From positions 1,550,001-1,614,000 of the forward strand of contig NZ_CP036175.1 of assembly GCF_003261575.2 (NCBI RefSeq): a stretch of 64,000 bases of DNA, in the 5' to 3' direction. Within the stretch, counting starts at the first letter, position 1. Every line of letters begins with the position of its first letter. Under the pieces are notes generated by a model. It did not search any database. It was not told the DNA's origin and saw nothing but the letters and a program-made list of their open reading frames with translations. The translations under genes and the position numbers were made by a program. Positions 18,286-26,511 of this stretch are shown here, piece by piece. This DNA is from Klebsiella huaxiensis (GTDB lineage: Bacteria > Pseudomonadota > Gammaproteobacteria > Enterobacterales > Enterobacteriaceae).

Positions 18286-18678
18286 ATGCAAAAGGTAATG
18301 ATAATGGGTATTTTAGTCATCTTTACTAGTGGTTGTGCGCCGTTGCGTCCTTCTGATTGCCATAAAACGACGGCGTTAGGGAGTTGTGACTCTGGACGCT
18401 TCACTGATGACGATGAATATGGCAAGCAGGCCAGAGCGATTAAAGCGTCCATAGAGTCCCAGCTATCCGATCGCTACACATGGACGGGCAAAAAATGCAG
18501 GATACACATGAGCTTTAGCTACAACGGACAACTGAATAGCATCACTACAAGTGAAGGCAACAAACAATATTGTGCCGCGCTGGTTGCCGCCGCTAAACGG
18601 GCCACCTTTACGCCGTTTACTAATGAGAAAATCTATGACGCTTTTGCTCAATCGCGATTCAGCATGCAGGGTGAATAA
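18286..18678 (+). CDS. Lipoprotein with TolA C-terminal-like domain
   Basis: The 130-residue protein has a lipoprotein signal with lipobox TSGC (Cys17) and Ala at +2, predicting the outer membrane. From about residue 47 the sequence follows the TolA domain III pattern: YGKQARAIKASIESQL, then YTWTGKKCRIHMSFSYNGQL, then YCAALVAAAKRATFTPF. The cysteine pair conserved in TolA (here in KKCR and QYCA) is retained. A short N-terminal loop carries two further Cys. TolA's long helical domain and membrane anchor are absent. GGAGG precedes the start. It is probably co-transcribed with the TonB-CTD gene upstream. Function is unknown. Confidence 0.78.
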   Translation: MQKVMIMGILVIFTSGCAPLRPSDCHKTTALGSCDSGRFTDDDEYGKQARAIKASIESQLSDRYTWTGKKCRIHMSFSYNGQLNSITTSEGNKQYCAALVAAAKRATFTPFTNEKIYDAFAQSRFSMQGE

Positions 18679-18808
18679 AACGAAACTCGGTGATGGATGA
18701 ATAGCCTGTTTGTCATTAATGATTATCCAGTTGCAACAGCTGCTTCTCGGCCCCTACTCGCTGCAAACGTGATAAAATAACGAAATATAAACGTCGTCAG
18801 GAGTCACT

Positions 18809-19027
18809 ATGGAATTTGATTGCCCCGTCTGCCACGCGCAGCTTGATATTCAGGCTAATAGCGCCCACTGCGATCGTTGTGCAAAAGATTATGTTGTGGA
18901 AGCACGCTGTCCGGACTGCCACAAGCCGCTGGAAGTTTTAAAAGCTTGTGGCGCGGTAGATTATTTTTGCCAGAACGGACATGGGCTGATTTCGAAAAAA
19001 CGCGTGGAGTGGGTGGAAACCGAATAA
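18809..19027 (+). CDS. yfgJ: Zinc-ribbon protein YfgJ
   Basis: The 72-residue protein opens MEFDCPVCHAQLDIQ and contains three CxxC-type pairs (CPVC, CDRC, CPDC), then CGAVDYFC and the typical tail NGHGLISKKRVEW. This is the double zinc-ribbon pattern of E. coli YfgJ. A Shine-Dalgarno AGGAG lies 7 nt upstream. The biochemical role is not known. It converges on xseA with only 6 bp between the stop codons. Confidence 0.9.
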   Translation: MEFDCPVCHAQLDIQANSAHCDRCAKDYVVEARCPDCHKPLEVLKACGAVDYFCQNGHGLISKKRVEWVETE

Positions 19028-19033
19028 CCGACG

Positions 19034-20404
19034 TTACTTCTTCTTCGCCCGGGTTTTCTTCACGGGCGTCACCGTTTTTACCTCGCTCTCTACCCAGCCG
19101 TCGTTGAGGCGGGTAGTGAGTAAATCCCCCTCGCGAACCTGTTTGGTTTGCTTCAGGACTTTGCCGTCGCTGGCGGAAGTGACGCTATAGCCGCGGGCAA
19201 GCGTTGCCAGCGGGCTGACGGCTTCCAGGTGAGTCACCATATTACCGAAGCGCTCGCGCTGATCGCTTAAACGGGCGCGGATGTTTTCCGCCAGCCGGTA
19301 TTCCAGTTGCTGAATACGGCTCTGGGCGCGATGAATACGCGGCTGTGGGTTTTGTTGATTCAGGCGTTGCGTGGCGCGCTGCTGGCGCTGGTCAACGCGC
19401 TTCATCTGCGTTTCAAGAGCGAAACGCATACGTTGACGCAATCTTTCCAGCTCCGTTTGCTGACGGGCCAGACGTAGCTGGGGATGCTGTTGCTGCAGGC
19501 GGTGAAAAATCTGGGTAAAGCGATGATGCCGGTTGGCAAGGAAGTAGTCCATCGCCATCTCCAGACGTTGCTGCCCGGATTGTAGCTGGCGAAGCAGCTC
19601 CTGCTGATTACGGCTGACAATCTCTGCCGCTGCGGAAGGCGTAGGCGCGCGCAGATCGGCGACAAAATCAGCAATGGTCACATCGGTTTCATGACCCACA
19701 GCGCTGACTACTGGAAGACGACTGGCAAAAATAGCCCGGGCTACCCGCTCGTCGTTAAAGCTCCACAAATCTTCCAGTGAACCGCCTCCGCGCCCGACAA
19801 TTAACACATCGCATTCATTACGTGCGTTGGCAAGCTCAATGGCGCGAACGATTTGTCCTGGCGCATCATCGCCCTGAACGGCGGTCGGGTAGATAATCAC
19901 CGGCAGGGAAGGGTCGCGACGTTTGAGCACGTGTAAAATATCGTGCAGCGCGGCCCCGGTTTTCGACGTAATGACGCCGACACAGTGTGCTGGAGCGGGG
20001 AGTGCTTGTTTATGCTGTTGATCGAACAGTCCTTGCGCAGCCAATGCTGCCTTAAGTTGTTCATATTTCTGCTGAAGCAGGCCTTCACCCGCAGGCTGCA
20101 TGCTTTCGACGATGATTTGATAATCACCGCGTGGTTCATACAACGTAATGTTGGCGCGAACCAACACCTGTTGCCCATGCTGCGGACGAAACGTCACGCG
20201 GCGGTTGCTGTTGCGGAACATCGCGCAGCGAACCTGGGCGTTATCGTCTTTTAAAGTGAAGTACCAGTGACCTGAAGAGGGCTGGCTGAAATTCGAGATC
20301 TCGCCGCTAATCCATACCTGACCCATTTCACGTTCCAGCAGCAAACGAACCGACTGATTCAGGCGGCTAACCGTGTAAATTGAGGGGGATTGAGATGGCA
20401 ACAT
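19034..20404 (-). CDS. xseA: Exodeoxyribonuclease VII large subunit
   Basis: The 456-residue protein equals the E. coli XseA length. An N-terminal OB-fold (about residues 1-100, containing SRLNQSVRLLLEREMGQVWI) precedes the catalytic domain, in which GRGGGSLEDLWSFNDE and SAVGHETDVTIADFVAD are visible. A long Gln/Arg-rich coiled coil (about residues 265-380) and a basic tail KKTRAKKK follow. It degrades single-stranded DNA with several XseB subunits. It is divergent from guaB. Confidence 0.97.
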   Translation of the reverse strand: MLPSQSPSIYTVSRLNQSVRLLLEREMGQVWISGEISNFSQPSSGHWYFTLKDDNAQVRCAMFRNSNRRVTFRPQHGQQVLVRANITLYEPRGDYQIIVESMQPAGEGLLQQKYEQLKAALAAQGLFDQQHKQALPAPAHCVGVITSKTGAALHDILHVLKRRDPSLPVIIYPTAVQGDDAPGQIVRAIELANARNECDVLIVGRGGGSLEDLWSFNDERVARAIFASRLPVVSAVGHETDVTIADFVADLRAPTPSAAAEIVSRNQQELLRQLQSGQQRLEMAMDYFLANRHHRFTQIFHRLQQQHPQLRLARQQTELERLRQRMRFALETQMKRVDQRQQRATQRLNQQNPQPRIHRAQSRIQQLEYRLAENIRARLSDQRERFGNMVTHLEAVSPLATLARGYSVTSASDGKVLKQTKQVREGDLLTTRLNDGWVESEVKTVTPVKKTRAKKK

Positions 20405-20493
20405 GTGAGCAAGATCAAATTCTAAATCAGCAGGTTATTCAGTAGATAGTAACCTGCTGAGAGGGGATCGCAAGTATTATTTGCAAAAAAGGG

Positions 20494-20522
20494 TAGATGC
20501 AATCGGTTACGCTCTGTATAAT
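20494..20522 (+). promoter_or_regulatory. guaBA promoter
   Basis: The -10 box TATAAT (20517-20522) lies 17 bp after TAGATG (20494-20499). The spacer contains the PurR operator. This is the arrangement of the E. coli guaBA promoter, which runs at high level under purine and growth-rate control. Confidence 0.8.
20497..20512 (+). promoter_or_regulatory. PurR operator of guaBA
   Basis: ATGCAATCGGTTACGC fits the PurR box pattern (ANGCAANCGNTTNCNT) and overlaps the guaBA promoter between -35 and -10, so bound PurR would block RNA polymerase. Confidence 0.85.
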
Positions 20523-20562
20523 GCCACGGCAATATTTATCCACCCAGGTCGAGATATTGCCC

Positions 20563-22029
20563 ATGCTACGTATCGCTAAAGAAGCCCTGACGTTTGACGA
20601 CGTCCTCCTCGTTCCAGCACATTCAACCGTTTTGCCAAATACCGCCGATCTCAGCACTCAACTGACGAAAACCATTCGTCTGAACATTCCTATGCTTTCC
20701 GCTGCAATGGATACCGTGACTGAAGCGCGTCTGGCGATTGCCCTGGCACAGGAAGGTGGTATCGGCTTTATTCATAAAAACATGTCCATTGAGCGCCAGG
20801 CTGAAGAAGTTAAGCGCGTGAAAAAACATGAATCCGGTGTGGTTTCCGACCCGCAGACTGTCCTGCCGACAACCACCCTGCGTGAAGTCAAAGAGCTGAC
20901 CGAACGTAACGGTTTTGCCGGTTATCCGGTCGTGACTGAAGACAATGAATTGGTCGGTATCATCACTGGTCGTGACGTGCGTTTCGTTACTGATATGAAC
21001 CAGCCAGTCAGCGTTTATATGACGCCGAAAGAGCGCCTGGTCACCGTGCGTGAAGGTGAAACCCGCGAAGTAGTGCTTGCCAAAATGCACGAAAAACGTG
21101 TTGAGAAAGCGCTGGTTGTTGACGACAGCTTCCATCTGCGCGGCATGATCACCGTTAAAGACTTCCAGAAAGCAGAACGTAAGCCAAACTCCTGTAAAGA
21201 TGAGCATGGTCGCCTGCGCGTAGGCGCGGCGGTTGGTGCGGGGGCAGGCAACGAAGAGCGTGTTGATGCGCTGGTTGCTGCGGGCGTTGACATTCTGCTG
21301 ATCGACTCTTCCCATGGTCATTCTGAAGGCGTGCTGCAGCGTATCCGTGATACGCGTGCCAAATATCCTGACCTGCAAATCATCGGCGGTAACGTGGCTA
21401 CCGGTGCAGGCGCACGTGCCCTGGCGGAAGCGGGCTGCAGTGCGGTCAAAGTGGGTATCGGCCCAGGTTCCATTTGTACGACTCGTATCGTGACCGGCGT
21501 GGGCGTTCCGCAGATTACCGCCGTTTCTGACGCGGTTGAAGCGCTGGAAGGCACCGGTATTCCGGTTATTGCTGACGGCGGTATCCGTTTCTCTGGCGAT
21601 ATCGCCAAAGCGATTGCCGCAGGCGCAGCTGCCGTAATGGTTGGCTCCATGTTGGCCGGTACCGAAGAGTCTCCGGGCGAAATCGAACTCTACCAGGGGC
21701 GTTCTTACAAATCTTACCGCGGTATGGGTTCCCTTGGCGCGATGTCCAAAGGCTCTTCTGACCGCTACTTCCAGACCGATAACGCCGCCGACAAACTGGT
21801 ACCGGAAGGTATCGAAGGTCGCGTCGCTTATAAAGGTCGCCTGAAAGAGATCATTCACCAGCAGATGGGCGGCTTGCGCTCCTGTATGGGTCTGACCGGT
21901 TGTGGTACCATCGACACCCTACGGACCAAAGCGGAATTCGTGCGCATCAGCGGCGCGGGTATCCAGGAGAGCCACGTTCACGACGTGACGATCACCAAGG
22001 AATCGCCTAACTACCGCATGGGCTCCTGA
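20563..22029 (+). CDS. guaB: Inosine-5'-monophosphate dehydrogenase
   Basis: The 488-residue enzyme converts IMP to XMP with NAD+, the committed step to GMP. The start is the ATG before LRIAKEALTFDDVLLVP; an in-frame ATG upstream lies in the promoter and is rejected. Two CBS domains (about residues 95-205) interrupt the TIM barrel. The catalytic loop GIGPGSICTTRIVTGVG holds the active Cys near residue 305. The gene is followed by guaA after 68 bp that include a GC hairpin. Confidence 0.98.
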   Translation: MLRIAKEALTFDDVLLVPAHSTVLPNTADLSTQLTKTIRLNIPMLSAAMDTVTEARLAIALAQEGGIGFIHKNMSIERQAEEVKRVKKHESGVVSDPQTVLPTTTLREVKELTERNGFAGYPVVTEDNELVGIITGRDVRFVTDMNQPVSVYMTPKERLVTVREGETREVVLAKMHEKRVEKALVVDDSFHLRGMITVKDFQKAERKPNSCKDEHGRLRVGAAVGAGAGNEERVDALVAAGVDILLIDSSHGHSEGVLQRIRDTRAKYPDLQIIGGNVATGAGARALAEAGCSAVKVGIGPGSICTTRIVTGVGVPQITAVSDAVEALEGTGIPVIADGGIRFSGDIAKAIAAGAAAVMVGSMLAGTEESPGEIELYQGRSYKSYRGMGSLGAMSKGSSDRYFQTDNAADKLVPEGIEGRVAYKGRLKEIIHQQMGGLRSCMGLTGCGTIDTLRTKAEFVRISGAGIQESHVHDVTITKESPNYRMGS

Positions 22030-22036
22030 TTTTCTT

Positions 22037-22057
22037 CGCCCGGCCATGCGCCGGGCG
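22037..22057 (+). repeat. Intercistronic hairpin guaB-guaA
   Basis: CGCCCGGC and GCCGGGCG form a perfect 8-bp stem with loop CATGC, followed by ATTTATTT. It sits within the operon, so it is likelier a processing or attenuating structure than a full stop. Confidence 0.65.
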
Positions 22058-22097
22058 ATTTATTTAACCTGTATCACTTGCCTCGGAATTATCGTCA

Positions 22098-23675
22098 ATG
22101 ACGGATAACATTCATAAACATCGTATTCTTATTCTGGACTTCGGTTCTCAGTACACCCAGCTGGTGGCGCGTCGCGTTCGTGAATTAGGTGTCTATTGCG
22201 AACTGTGGGCTTGGGACGTCACTGAAGCTCAAATCCGCGAGTTCAACCCTAACGGCATCATCCTTTCCGGCGGCCCGGAAAGTACCACTGAAAATAACAG
22301 TCCGCGCGCGCCGCAGTATGTGTTTGAAGCTGGCGTACCGGTATTTGGCGTATGCTACGGCATGCAGACCATGGCGATGCAGCTGGGCGGCCACGTTGAA
22401 GCCTCTAATGAGCGCGAATTTGGCTATGCGCAGGTTGAAGTTCAGACCGATAGCGCGCTGATCCACGGCATTGAAGATGCGCTGAGCGCAGACGGCAAAG
22501 CTATGCTGGACGTCTGGATGAGCCATGGTGATAAAGTGACCGCCATCCCGTCTGACTTCGTCACCGTTGCCAGCACCGAAACCTGCCCGTTTGCCATTAT
22601 GGCTAACGAAGAGAAGCGTTTCTACGGCGTGCAGTTCCACCCGGAAGTCACTCATACCCGTCAGGGTTTGCGTATGCTTGAGCGCTTTGTGCTTGAGATC
22701 TGCCAGTGTGAAGCGCTGTGGACGCCAGCTAAAATTATCGACGATGCCATTGAGCGCATTCGTCAGCAGGTTGGCGACGATAAAGTGATCCTCGGCCTGT
22801 CCGGCGGCGTAGATTCTTCTGTTACCGCGATGCTGCTGCATCGCGCGATTGGTAAAAATCTGACCTGCGTATTCGTTGATAACGGCCTGCTGCGCCTGAA
22901 TGAAGCTCAGCAGGTAATGGACATGTTCGGCGATCGTTTCGGCCTGAACATCGTTCACGTTGAAGGTGAAGAGCGCTTCCTGAGTGCGCTGAAAGGTGAA
23001 AATGACCCGGAAGCAAAACGTAAAATCATCGGCCGCGTCTTTGTTGAAGTGTTTGATGAAGAAGCGCTGAAGCTGGAAGATGTCAAATGGCTGGCGCAAG
23101 GGACTATCTACCCTGACGTCATTGAGTCTGCGGCATCTGCAACCGGTAAAGCACACGTCATTAAATCTCACCACAATGTGGGCGGCTTGCCGAAAGAGAT
23201 GAAGATGGGCCTCGTTGAACCGCTGCGTGAGCTGTTCAAAGATGAAGTGCGTAAGATTGGTCTCGAGCTGGGTCTGCCGTACGACATGCTGTATCGCCAT
23301 CCGTTCCCGGGACCGGGCCTCGGCGTGCGCGTGCTGGGCGAAGTGAAGAAAGAGTACTGCGACCTGCTGCGTCGCGCTGATGCCATCTTCATCGAAGAGT
23401 TGCACAAAGCTGACTTGTACAACAAAGTGAGCCAGGCGTTCACCGTCTTCCTGCCGGTTCGCTCCGTCGGCGTCATGGGCGATGGCCGTAAGTACGACTG
23501 GGTGGTTTCCCTGCGTGCTGTCGAAACCATCGACTTTATGACCGCGCACTGGGCGCATCTGCCGTACGATTTCCTTGGTCGCGTCTCCAACCGCATCATC
23601 AACGAAGTCGACGGTATTTCCCGCGTGGTGTATGACATCAGCGGTAAGCCGCCAGCGACCATTGAGTGGGAATAA
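22098..23675 (+). CDS. guaA: GMP synthase (glutamine-hydrolysing)
   Basis: The 525-residue enzyme aminates XMP to GMP. The class I glutamine amidotransferase domain (residues 1-205) has nucleophile Cys86 in GVCYGMQ and the His/Glu pair in GVQFHPEVTHT. The ATP-pyrophosphatase domain has the P-loop LSGGVDSS near residue 235. The C-terminal dimerisation domain ends in GKPPATIEWE. It is the second gene of guaBA, and a bidirectional-looking terminator follows. Confidence 0.98.
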   Translation: MTDNIHKHRILILDFGSQYTQLVARRVRELGVYCELWAWDVTEAQIREFNPNGIILSGGPESTTENNSPRAPQYVFEAGVPVFGVCYGMQTMAMQLGGHVEASNEREFGYAQVEVQTDSALIHGIEDALSADGKAMLDVWMSHGDKVTAIPSDFVTVASTETCPFAIMANEEKRFYGVQFHPEVTHTRQGLRMLERFVLEICQCEALWTPAKIIDDAIERIRQQVGDDKVILGLSGGVDSSVTAMLLHRAIGKNLTCVFVDNGLLRLNEAQQVMDMFGDRFGLNIVHVEGEERFLSALKGENDPEAKRKIIGRVFVEVFDEEALKLEDVKWLAQGTIYPDVIESAASATGKAHVIKSHHNVGGLPKEMKMGLVEPLRELFKDEVRKIGLELGLPYDMLYRHPFPGPGLGVRVLGEVKKEYCDLLRRADAIFIEELHKADLYNKVSQAFTVFLPVRSVGVMGDGRKYDWVVSLRAVETIDFMTAHWAHLPYDFLGRVSNRIINEVDGISRVVYDISGKPPATIEWE

Positions 23676-23710
23676 TTTCTCCTCGTAATAGCTAAATTTT
23701 TGCTAACTAA

Positions 23711-23736
23711 AACCCTCTTTGAAAAGAGGGTTTTTT
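23711..23736. terminator. Terminator between guaA and the MFS gene
   Basis: AACCCTCTTT-GAAA-AGAGGGTT, with T6 on the plus strand and A residues on the left arm, can serve both convergent transcripts. Confidence 0.88.
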
Positions 23737-23747
23737 ATCCTCGCTGT

Positions 23748-24947
23748 TTACGATCGCTTGCCAGCCGTTAGCGGTAATTTTATATGTTGGTTGAATGTAA
23801 TCGATACTGCCAACCCTACCACTATCAACGTTAGTGTAGCGGAAACCGCCAGGCTTCCCTGAATCCCAAGATGATGATTAAGCCACGCATAGGCAAAAGG
23901 CGATACGGCTGCTAACAGCTGCGCGGGAATTAACAGAATGCCAGTGCGATGGGCGTAATCTTCGGCGGCAAAAAGTTGTAACGGCAGCGTTGCTTTAAAT
24001 ATGGTTGTCAAACCGTTGATTGCGCCATAGCCCAGTACGAACCCACCGGCCGCCCAGGACAAATAAGGCCCACTCAGGCCAAGCACAAAGCAGAGCGGCA
24101 TCAGCATGGTGGTCAATAGTGTTAGCCTCAATGGCGTTAATGCTGAACCGGATGCCAGTTCAAGAAAGCGAGCGCCGGTTTGCCCAATCCCCCAGAGCAT
24201 TCCCACTGCAACAGGAAGTCCGTAGCTGGCAATAAACTCCGGCAGATGCGTCGATGTGCCGTTGGAGACAAAGGTGACCAGCGCAATCAGTGCCGCATAC
24301 AGCAGAGCTGGGCGCCGATCGTGGCGGGAAATCGGATTGTGTGGTTTTTTCCGTATTGGCGAGGGGAGTTTATGATTCGGCATAGTCCACAACAACACGG
24401 CACTAACCAGACCAAAAAGGGCGTAGATCTGCAGAGCATGCCGCCAGTCCATCTGCGTCAGTAGCCATGTTCCGCATGGCCAGAAAATAGCCGAGGCCAA
24501 TCCTCCGGCCAGAGTCACGCGCGAGATAGTTAGCCTGGCACGCTGTCCGTAAAGATTCACCAGCGCAGCGAACATCGTCTCGTACAGCGCCAGTCGCATG
24601 CCGATACCTGTCAATATCCAGGCGGCGAACCAGCTCGTCAAGCCGTGAATATTTGCTATGATGAGGCAACCCGTTGAGATCATCAACGTGCCGGAGATAA
24701 CCACCCGTTGGCCGCCAAAGTGGGCCAGTAGTCGGGCGATAAACGGAGAGGTTAGCGCCATCATCAACATCGCAATAGTCAGGCCCAGGTAGATTTGCGT
24801 TGCGGCCCAGTTGGTGTCCTGGGCAATAGCTCTGGCGAAAGTCCCGGGCATATAAAACGATATCCCCCAGTTGATCAGTTGATTGCATCCGGCGGCAAGG
24901 GTGACAAAGCCTGGTGCAGAGAGTGATTTTTCAGGTGTTTTCATCAT
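23748..24947 (-). CDS. Major facilitator superfamily transporter
   Basis: This hydrophobic protein of 399 residues has about 12 predicted membrane helices in two halves separated by a basic loop (KLPSPIRKKPHNPISRHDRR, about residues 196-215). The pattern matches MFS permeases, but the substrate cannot be read from the sequence. Two adjacent ATGs (24945-24947 and 24942-24944) follow GGAAG, so the true start may be the second. It is divergent from a LysR-type regulator 95 bp away, which probably controls it. E. coli has yfgH-yfgI at this place, so this pair is a local replacement or insertion. Confidence 0.85.
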   Translation of the reverse strand: MMKTPEKSLSAPGFVTLAAGCNQLINWGISFYMPGTFARAIAQDTNWAATQIYLGLTIAMLMMALTSPFIARLLAHFGGQRVVISGTLMISTGCLIIANIHGLTSWFAAWILTGIGMRLALYETMFAALVNLYGQRARLTISRVTLAGGLASAIFWPCGTWLLTQMDWRHALQIYALFGLVSAVLLWTMPNHKLPSPIRKKPHNPISRHDRRPALLYAALIALVTFVSNGTSTHLPEFIASYGLPVAVGMLWGIGQTGARFLELASGSALTPLRLTLLTTMLMPLCFVLGLSGPYLSWAAGGFVLGYGAINGLTTIFKATLPLQLFAAEDYAHRTGILLIPAQLLAAVSPFAYAWLNHHLGIQGSLAVSATLTLIVVGLAVSITFNQHIKLPLTAGKRS

Positions 24948-24981
24948 CTTCCATTCTGTTACGCTGTTGTCGGCAGCATAC

Positions 24982-25001
24982 CCTGCAAGCCATTGTGCAG
25001 G
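24982..25001. promoter_or_regulatory. Inverted repeat, candidate LysR-type operator
   Basis: CCTGCA and TGCAGG are separated by 8 bp in the middle of the divergent MFS/LysR intergenic region. LysR-type regulators usually bind such dyads between themselves and their target. The core does not show the classical T-N11-A clearly, so this is tentative. Confidence 0.45.
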
Positions 25002-25042
25002 CAGGCCAGTTCGTTTATGACCCCTATAAGAGAAACTTTGTG

Positions 25043-25933
25043 ATGATGATGCTCAATCTGGGAAATCTGGCAACTTTTCGTCTGGTGGTACAGCGTGGGA
25101 GCTTCTCCGCCGCTGCTGACGTGCTGGGATTATCGCAGCCCGCGGTAAGCCTGCAGGTACGTCAGCTGGAGCAGTTTCTACAGACGCGATTGATTGAACG
25201 AACCGGGCGCGGTATTAAAGCGACGGCGGCCGGAATTGCCTTGCTGGCGCACAGCGAGAAGATTGAACTGGCGGTAAGCGCGGCGGTGCAATCAGTTAGT
25301 GAATTTAGCCGTGAAATCAGTGGATCAATATCGCTTGGCTCCGGAGCAACTGCCTGTATCCACCTTTTACCTCCGCTACTGCAGAAGCTGCATCAAGATC
25401 ATCCTCTGCTGACGGTTAGGGTCACGGTCGGCAATACTCTGGAGGTGGTCCGTGCTATTGAGGAGAACCGGCTTGACCTGGGACTGTGTACGCTGCCGGC
25501 AAACGGGCGCAGTCTGGCGGTGACGCCGGTTTTAGATGAAGAGTTTGTGTGTATTTTCAGCGATGGACAGGACGAGTTGCCATCGCGTCTGACACCAGAG
25601 ATTCTGCAATCCTTGCCACTAATTGCTTTTGAAGTGGGGAGTGGAACCCGGGATCTGATTGACGGTTGGTTTCGCACTAATGGACTGATGGTCGTGCCAG
25701 TGATGCAGTTAGGCAGCATTGAGGCGATTAAACGCATGGTGCAGGCGGGGCTGGGGTTCAGTATCGTGCCGCGAATGGCGGTAGAGCATCCACAGGATCG
25801 CGTCGGCTTAAAAGTTCAATCGTTGACCCCGCTGTTGCATCGTCAGTTAGGTGTAGTTATGCGGCAAGATAAAGTCATCAGCAAGGGAATTGCTGAGATG
25901 CTGCGTTTACTACATCAAGTGGGCAACAGATAG
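25043..25933 (+). CDS. LysR-type transcriptional regulator
   Basis: The 296-residue regulator starts at the first of three consecutive ATGs; AAGAGA lies 9 nt upstream. The N-terminal winged helix (LATFRLVVQRGSFSAAADVL, then GLSQPAVSLQVRQLEQFL) is typical, and an effector-binding domain covers about residues 90-290. The open frame extends further upstream, but that stretch is non-conserved promoter DNA. It is probably autoregulated and the activator of the divergent MFS gene, as is usual for the family. The effector is unknown. The stop lies 17 bp from yfgG, which converges on it. Confidence 0.88.
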   Translation: MMMLNLGNLATFRLVVQRGSFSAAADVLGLSQPAVSLQVRQLEQFLQTRLIERTGRGIKATAAGIALLAHSEKIELAVSAAVQSVSEFSREISGSISLGSGATACIHLLPPLLQKLHQDHPLLTVRVTVGNTLEVVRAIEENRLDLGLCTLPANGRSLAVTPVLDEEFVCIFSDGQDELPSRLTPEILQSLPLIAFEVGSGTRDLIDGWFRTNGLMVVPVMQLGSIEAIKRMVQAGLGFSIVPRMAVEHPQDRVGLKVQSLTPLLHRQLGVVMRQDKVISKGIAEMLRLLHQVGNR

Positions 25934-25950
25934 TTGGGTACCGCGTGCGC

Positions 25951-26160
25951 TTATTTTCGTACGGGTGCGTCCGCTGGGGCTGACGGCTCAACGGTGATGG
26001 TCGATTGTTGCGATTGTTTCTTGTCCTGATGATGATGCCAGGCGCCGATAGAGGAGTAGACAAAACGTCCAAAAAAGAAGATAAAGCTGATTAGCAGTAC
26101 GATACGGGTCATGCGACGGTTAAATCGATGTCGTTTACGCATACTGGGTGCCTGACTCAC
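25951..26160 (-). CDS. yfgG: Small membrane protein YfgG (DUF2633)
   Basis: The 69-residue protein starts at GTG (26158-26160), with AAGGA 7 nt upstream. It opens MSQAPSMRKRHRFNRRMTRI, continues into a single membrane helix (about residues 17-33, IVLLISFIFFFGRFVYS) and ends in a hydrophilic, Gln- and Ser-rich tail. This matches E. coli YfgG with a few extra C-terminal residues. The N-terminal basic stretch suggests an N-in orientation. The function is not established from sequence. As in E. coli, it lies next to pdeF, here divergent. Confidence 0.88.
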   Translation of the reverse strand: MSQAPSMRKRHRFNRRMTRIVLLISFIFFFGRFVYSSIGAWHHHQDKKQSQQSTITVEPSAPADAPVRK

Positions 26161-26262
26161 AAAAGGTTCCTTGAAGTATACCCGCAGGGCGGGCGATATG
26201 CGTATTAAGGCACAGGAAAGCGGTGGGGTCAATTGATGCGGATGTAAAAATCCGACGGTCAA

Positions 26263-26278
26263 AACATTAATTAATGTT
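26263..26278. promoter_or_regulatory. 16-bp perfect palindrome, possible operator
   Basis: AACATTAATTAATGTT is an exact palindrome about 100 bp upstream of the yfgG start and 234 bp before pdeF. The owner of the site is unknown. Confidence 0.4.
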
Positions 26279-26368
26279 ATATAAGATGATTGTCGTATTT
26301 ACATGCTTTCTGTTTATGGCGTTTGAGTGCTAAAAAATAAGATTTATTAATATTTGCTGCGTGATTTT

Positions 26369-26382
26369 TTGATTTATATCAA
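26369..26382. promoter_or_regulatory. FNR box upstream of pdeF
   Basis: TTGATTTATATCAA is a perfect TTGAT-N4-ATCAA match, 129 bp before the pdeF start. E. coli yfgF (pdeF) is known as an FNR-linked anaerobic phosphodiesterase gene, which supports the assignment. Confidence 0.8.
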
Positions 26383-26511
26383 TCGCCTGTTCTCACTGAT
26401 AACTAAAATCTCCAGCCAGTTCTGCGTTATTATTTTTGGCGCGATTATGATGGTTGGTCGGATGCCTGCCTGAATATACCCTGCAGGATTTAGGGTTATC
26501 GTTGAGCATCT

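Larger units (their letters stand above)
26161..26511. other. Intergenic region yfgG-pdeF
   Basis: This A/T-rich 351-bp divergent region carries a perfect 16-bp palindrome (26263-26278) and a perfect FNR box (26369-26382). No coding frame with a ribosome site was seen. Confidence 0.65.

Noticed and set aside
20623..21858. 411-codon open frame antisense to guaB
   Set aside because: Shadow frame; guaB is fully conserved on the plus strand.
22185..23558. 457-codon open frame antisense to guaA
   Set aside because: It is a shadow of guaA caused by codon bias; the product resembles no family and has no ribosome site.
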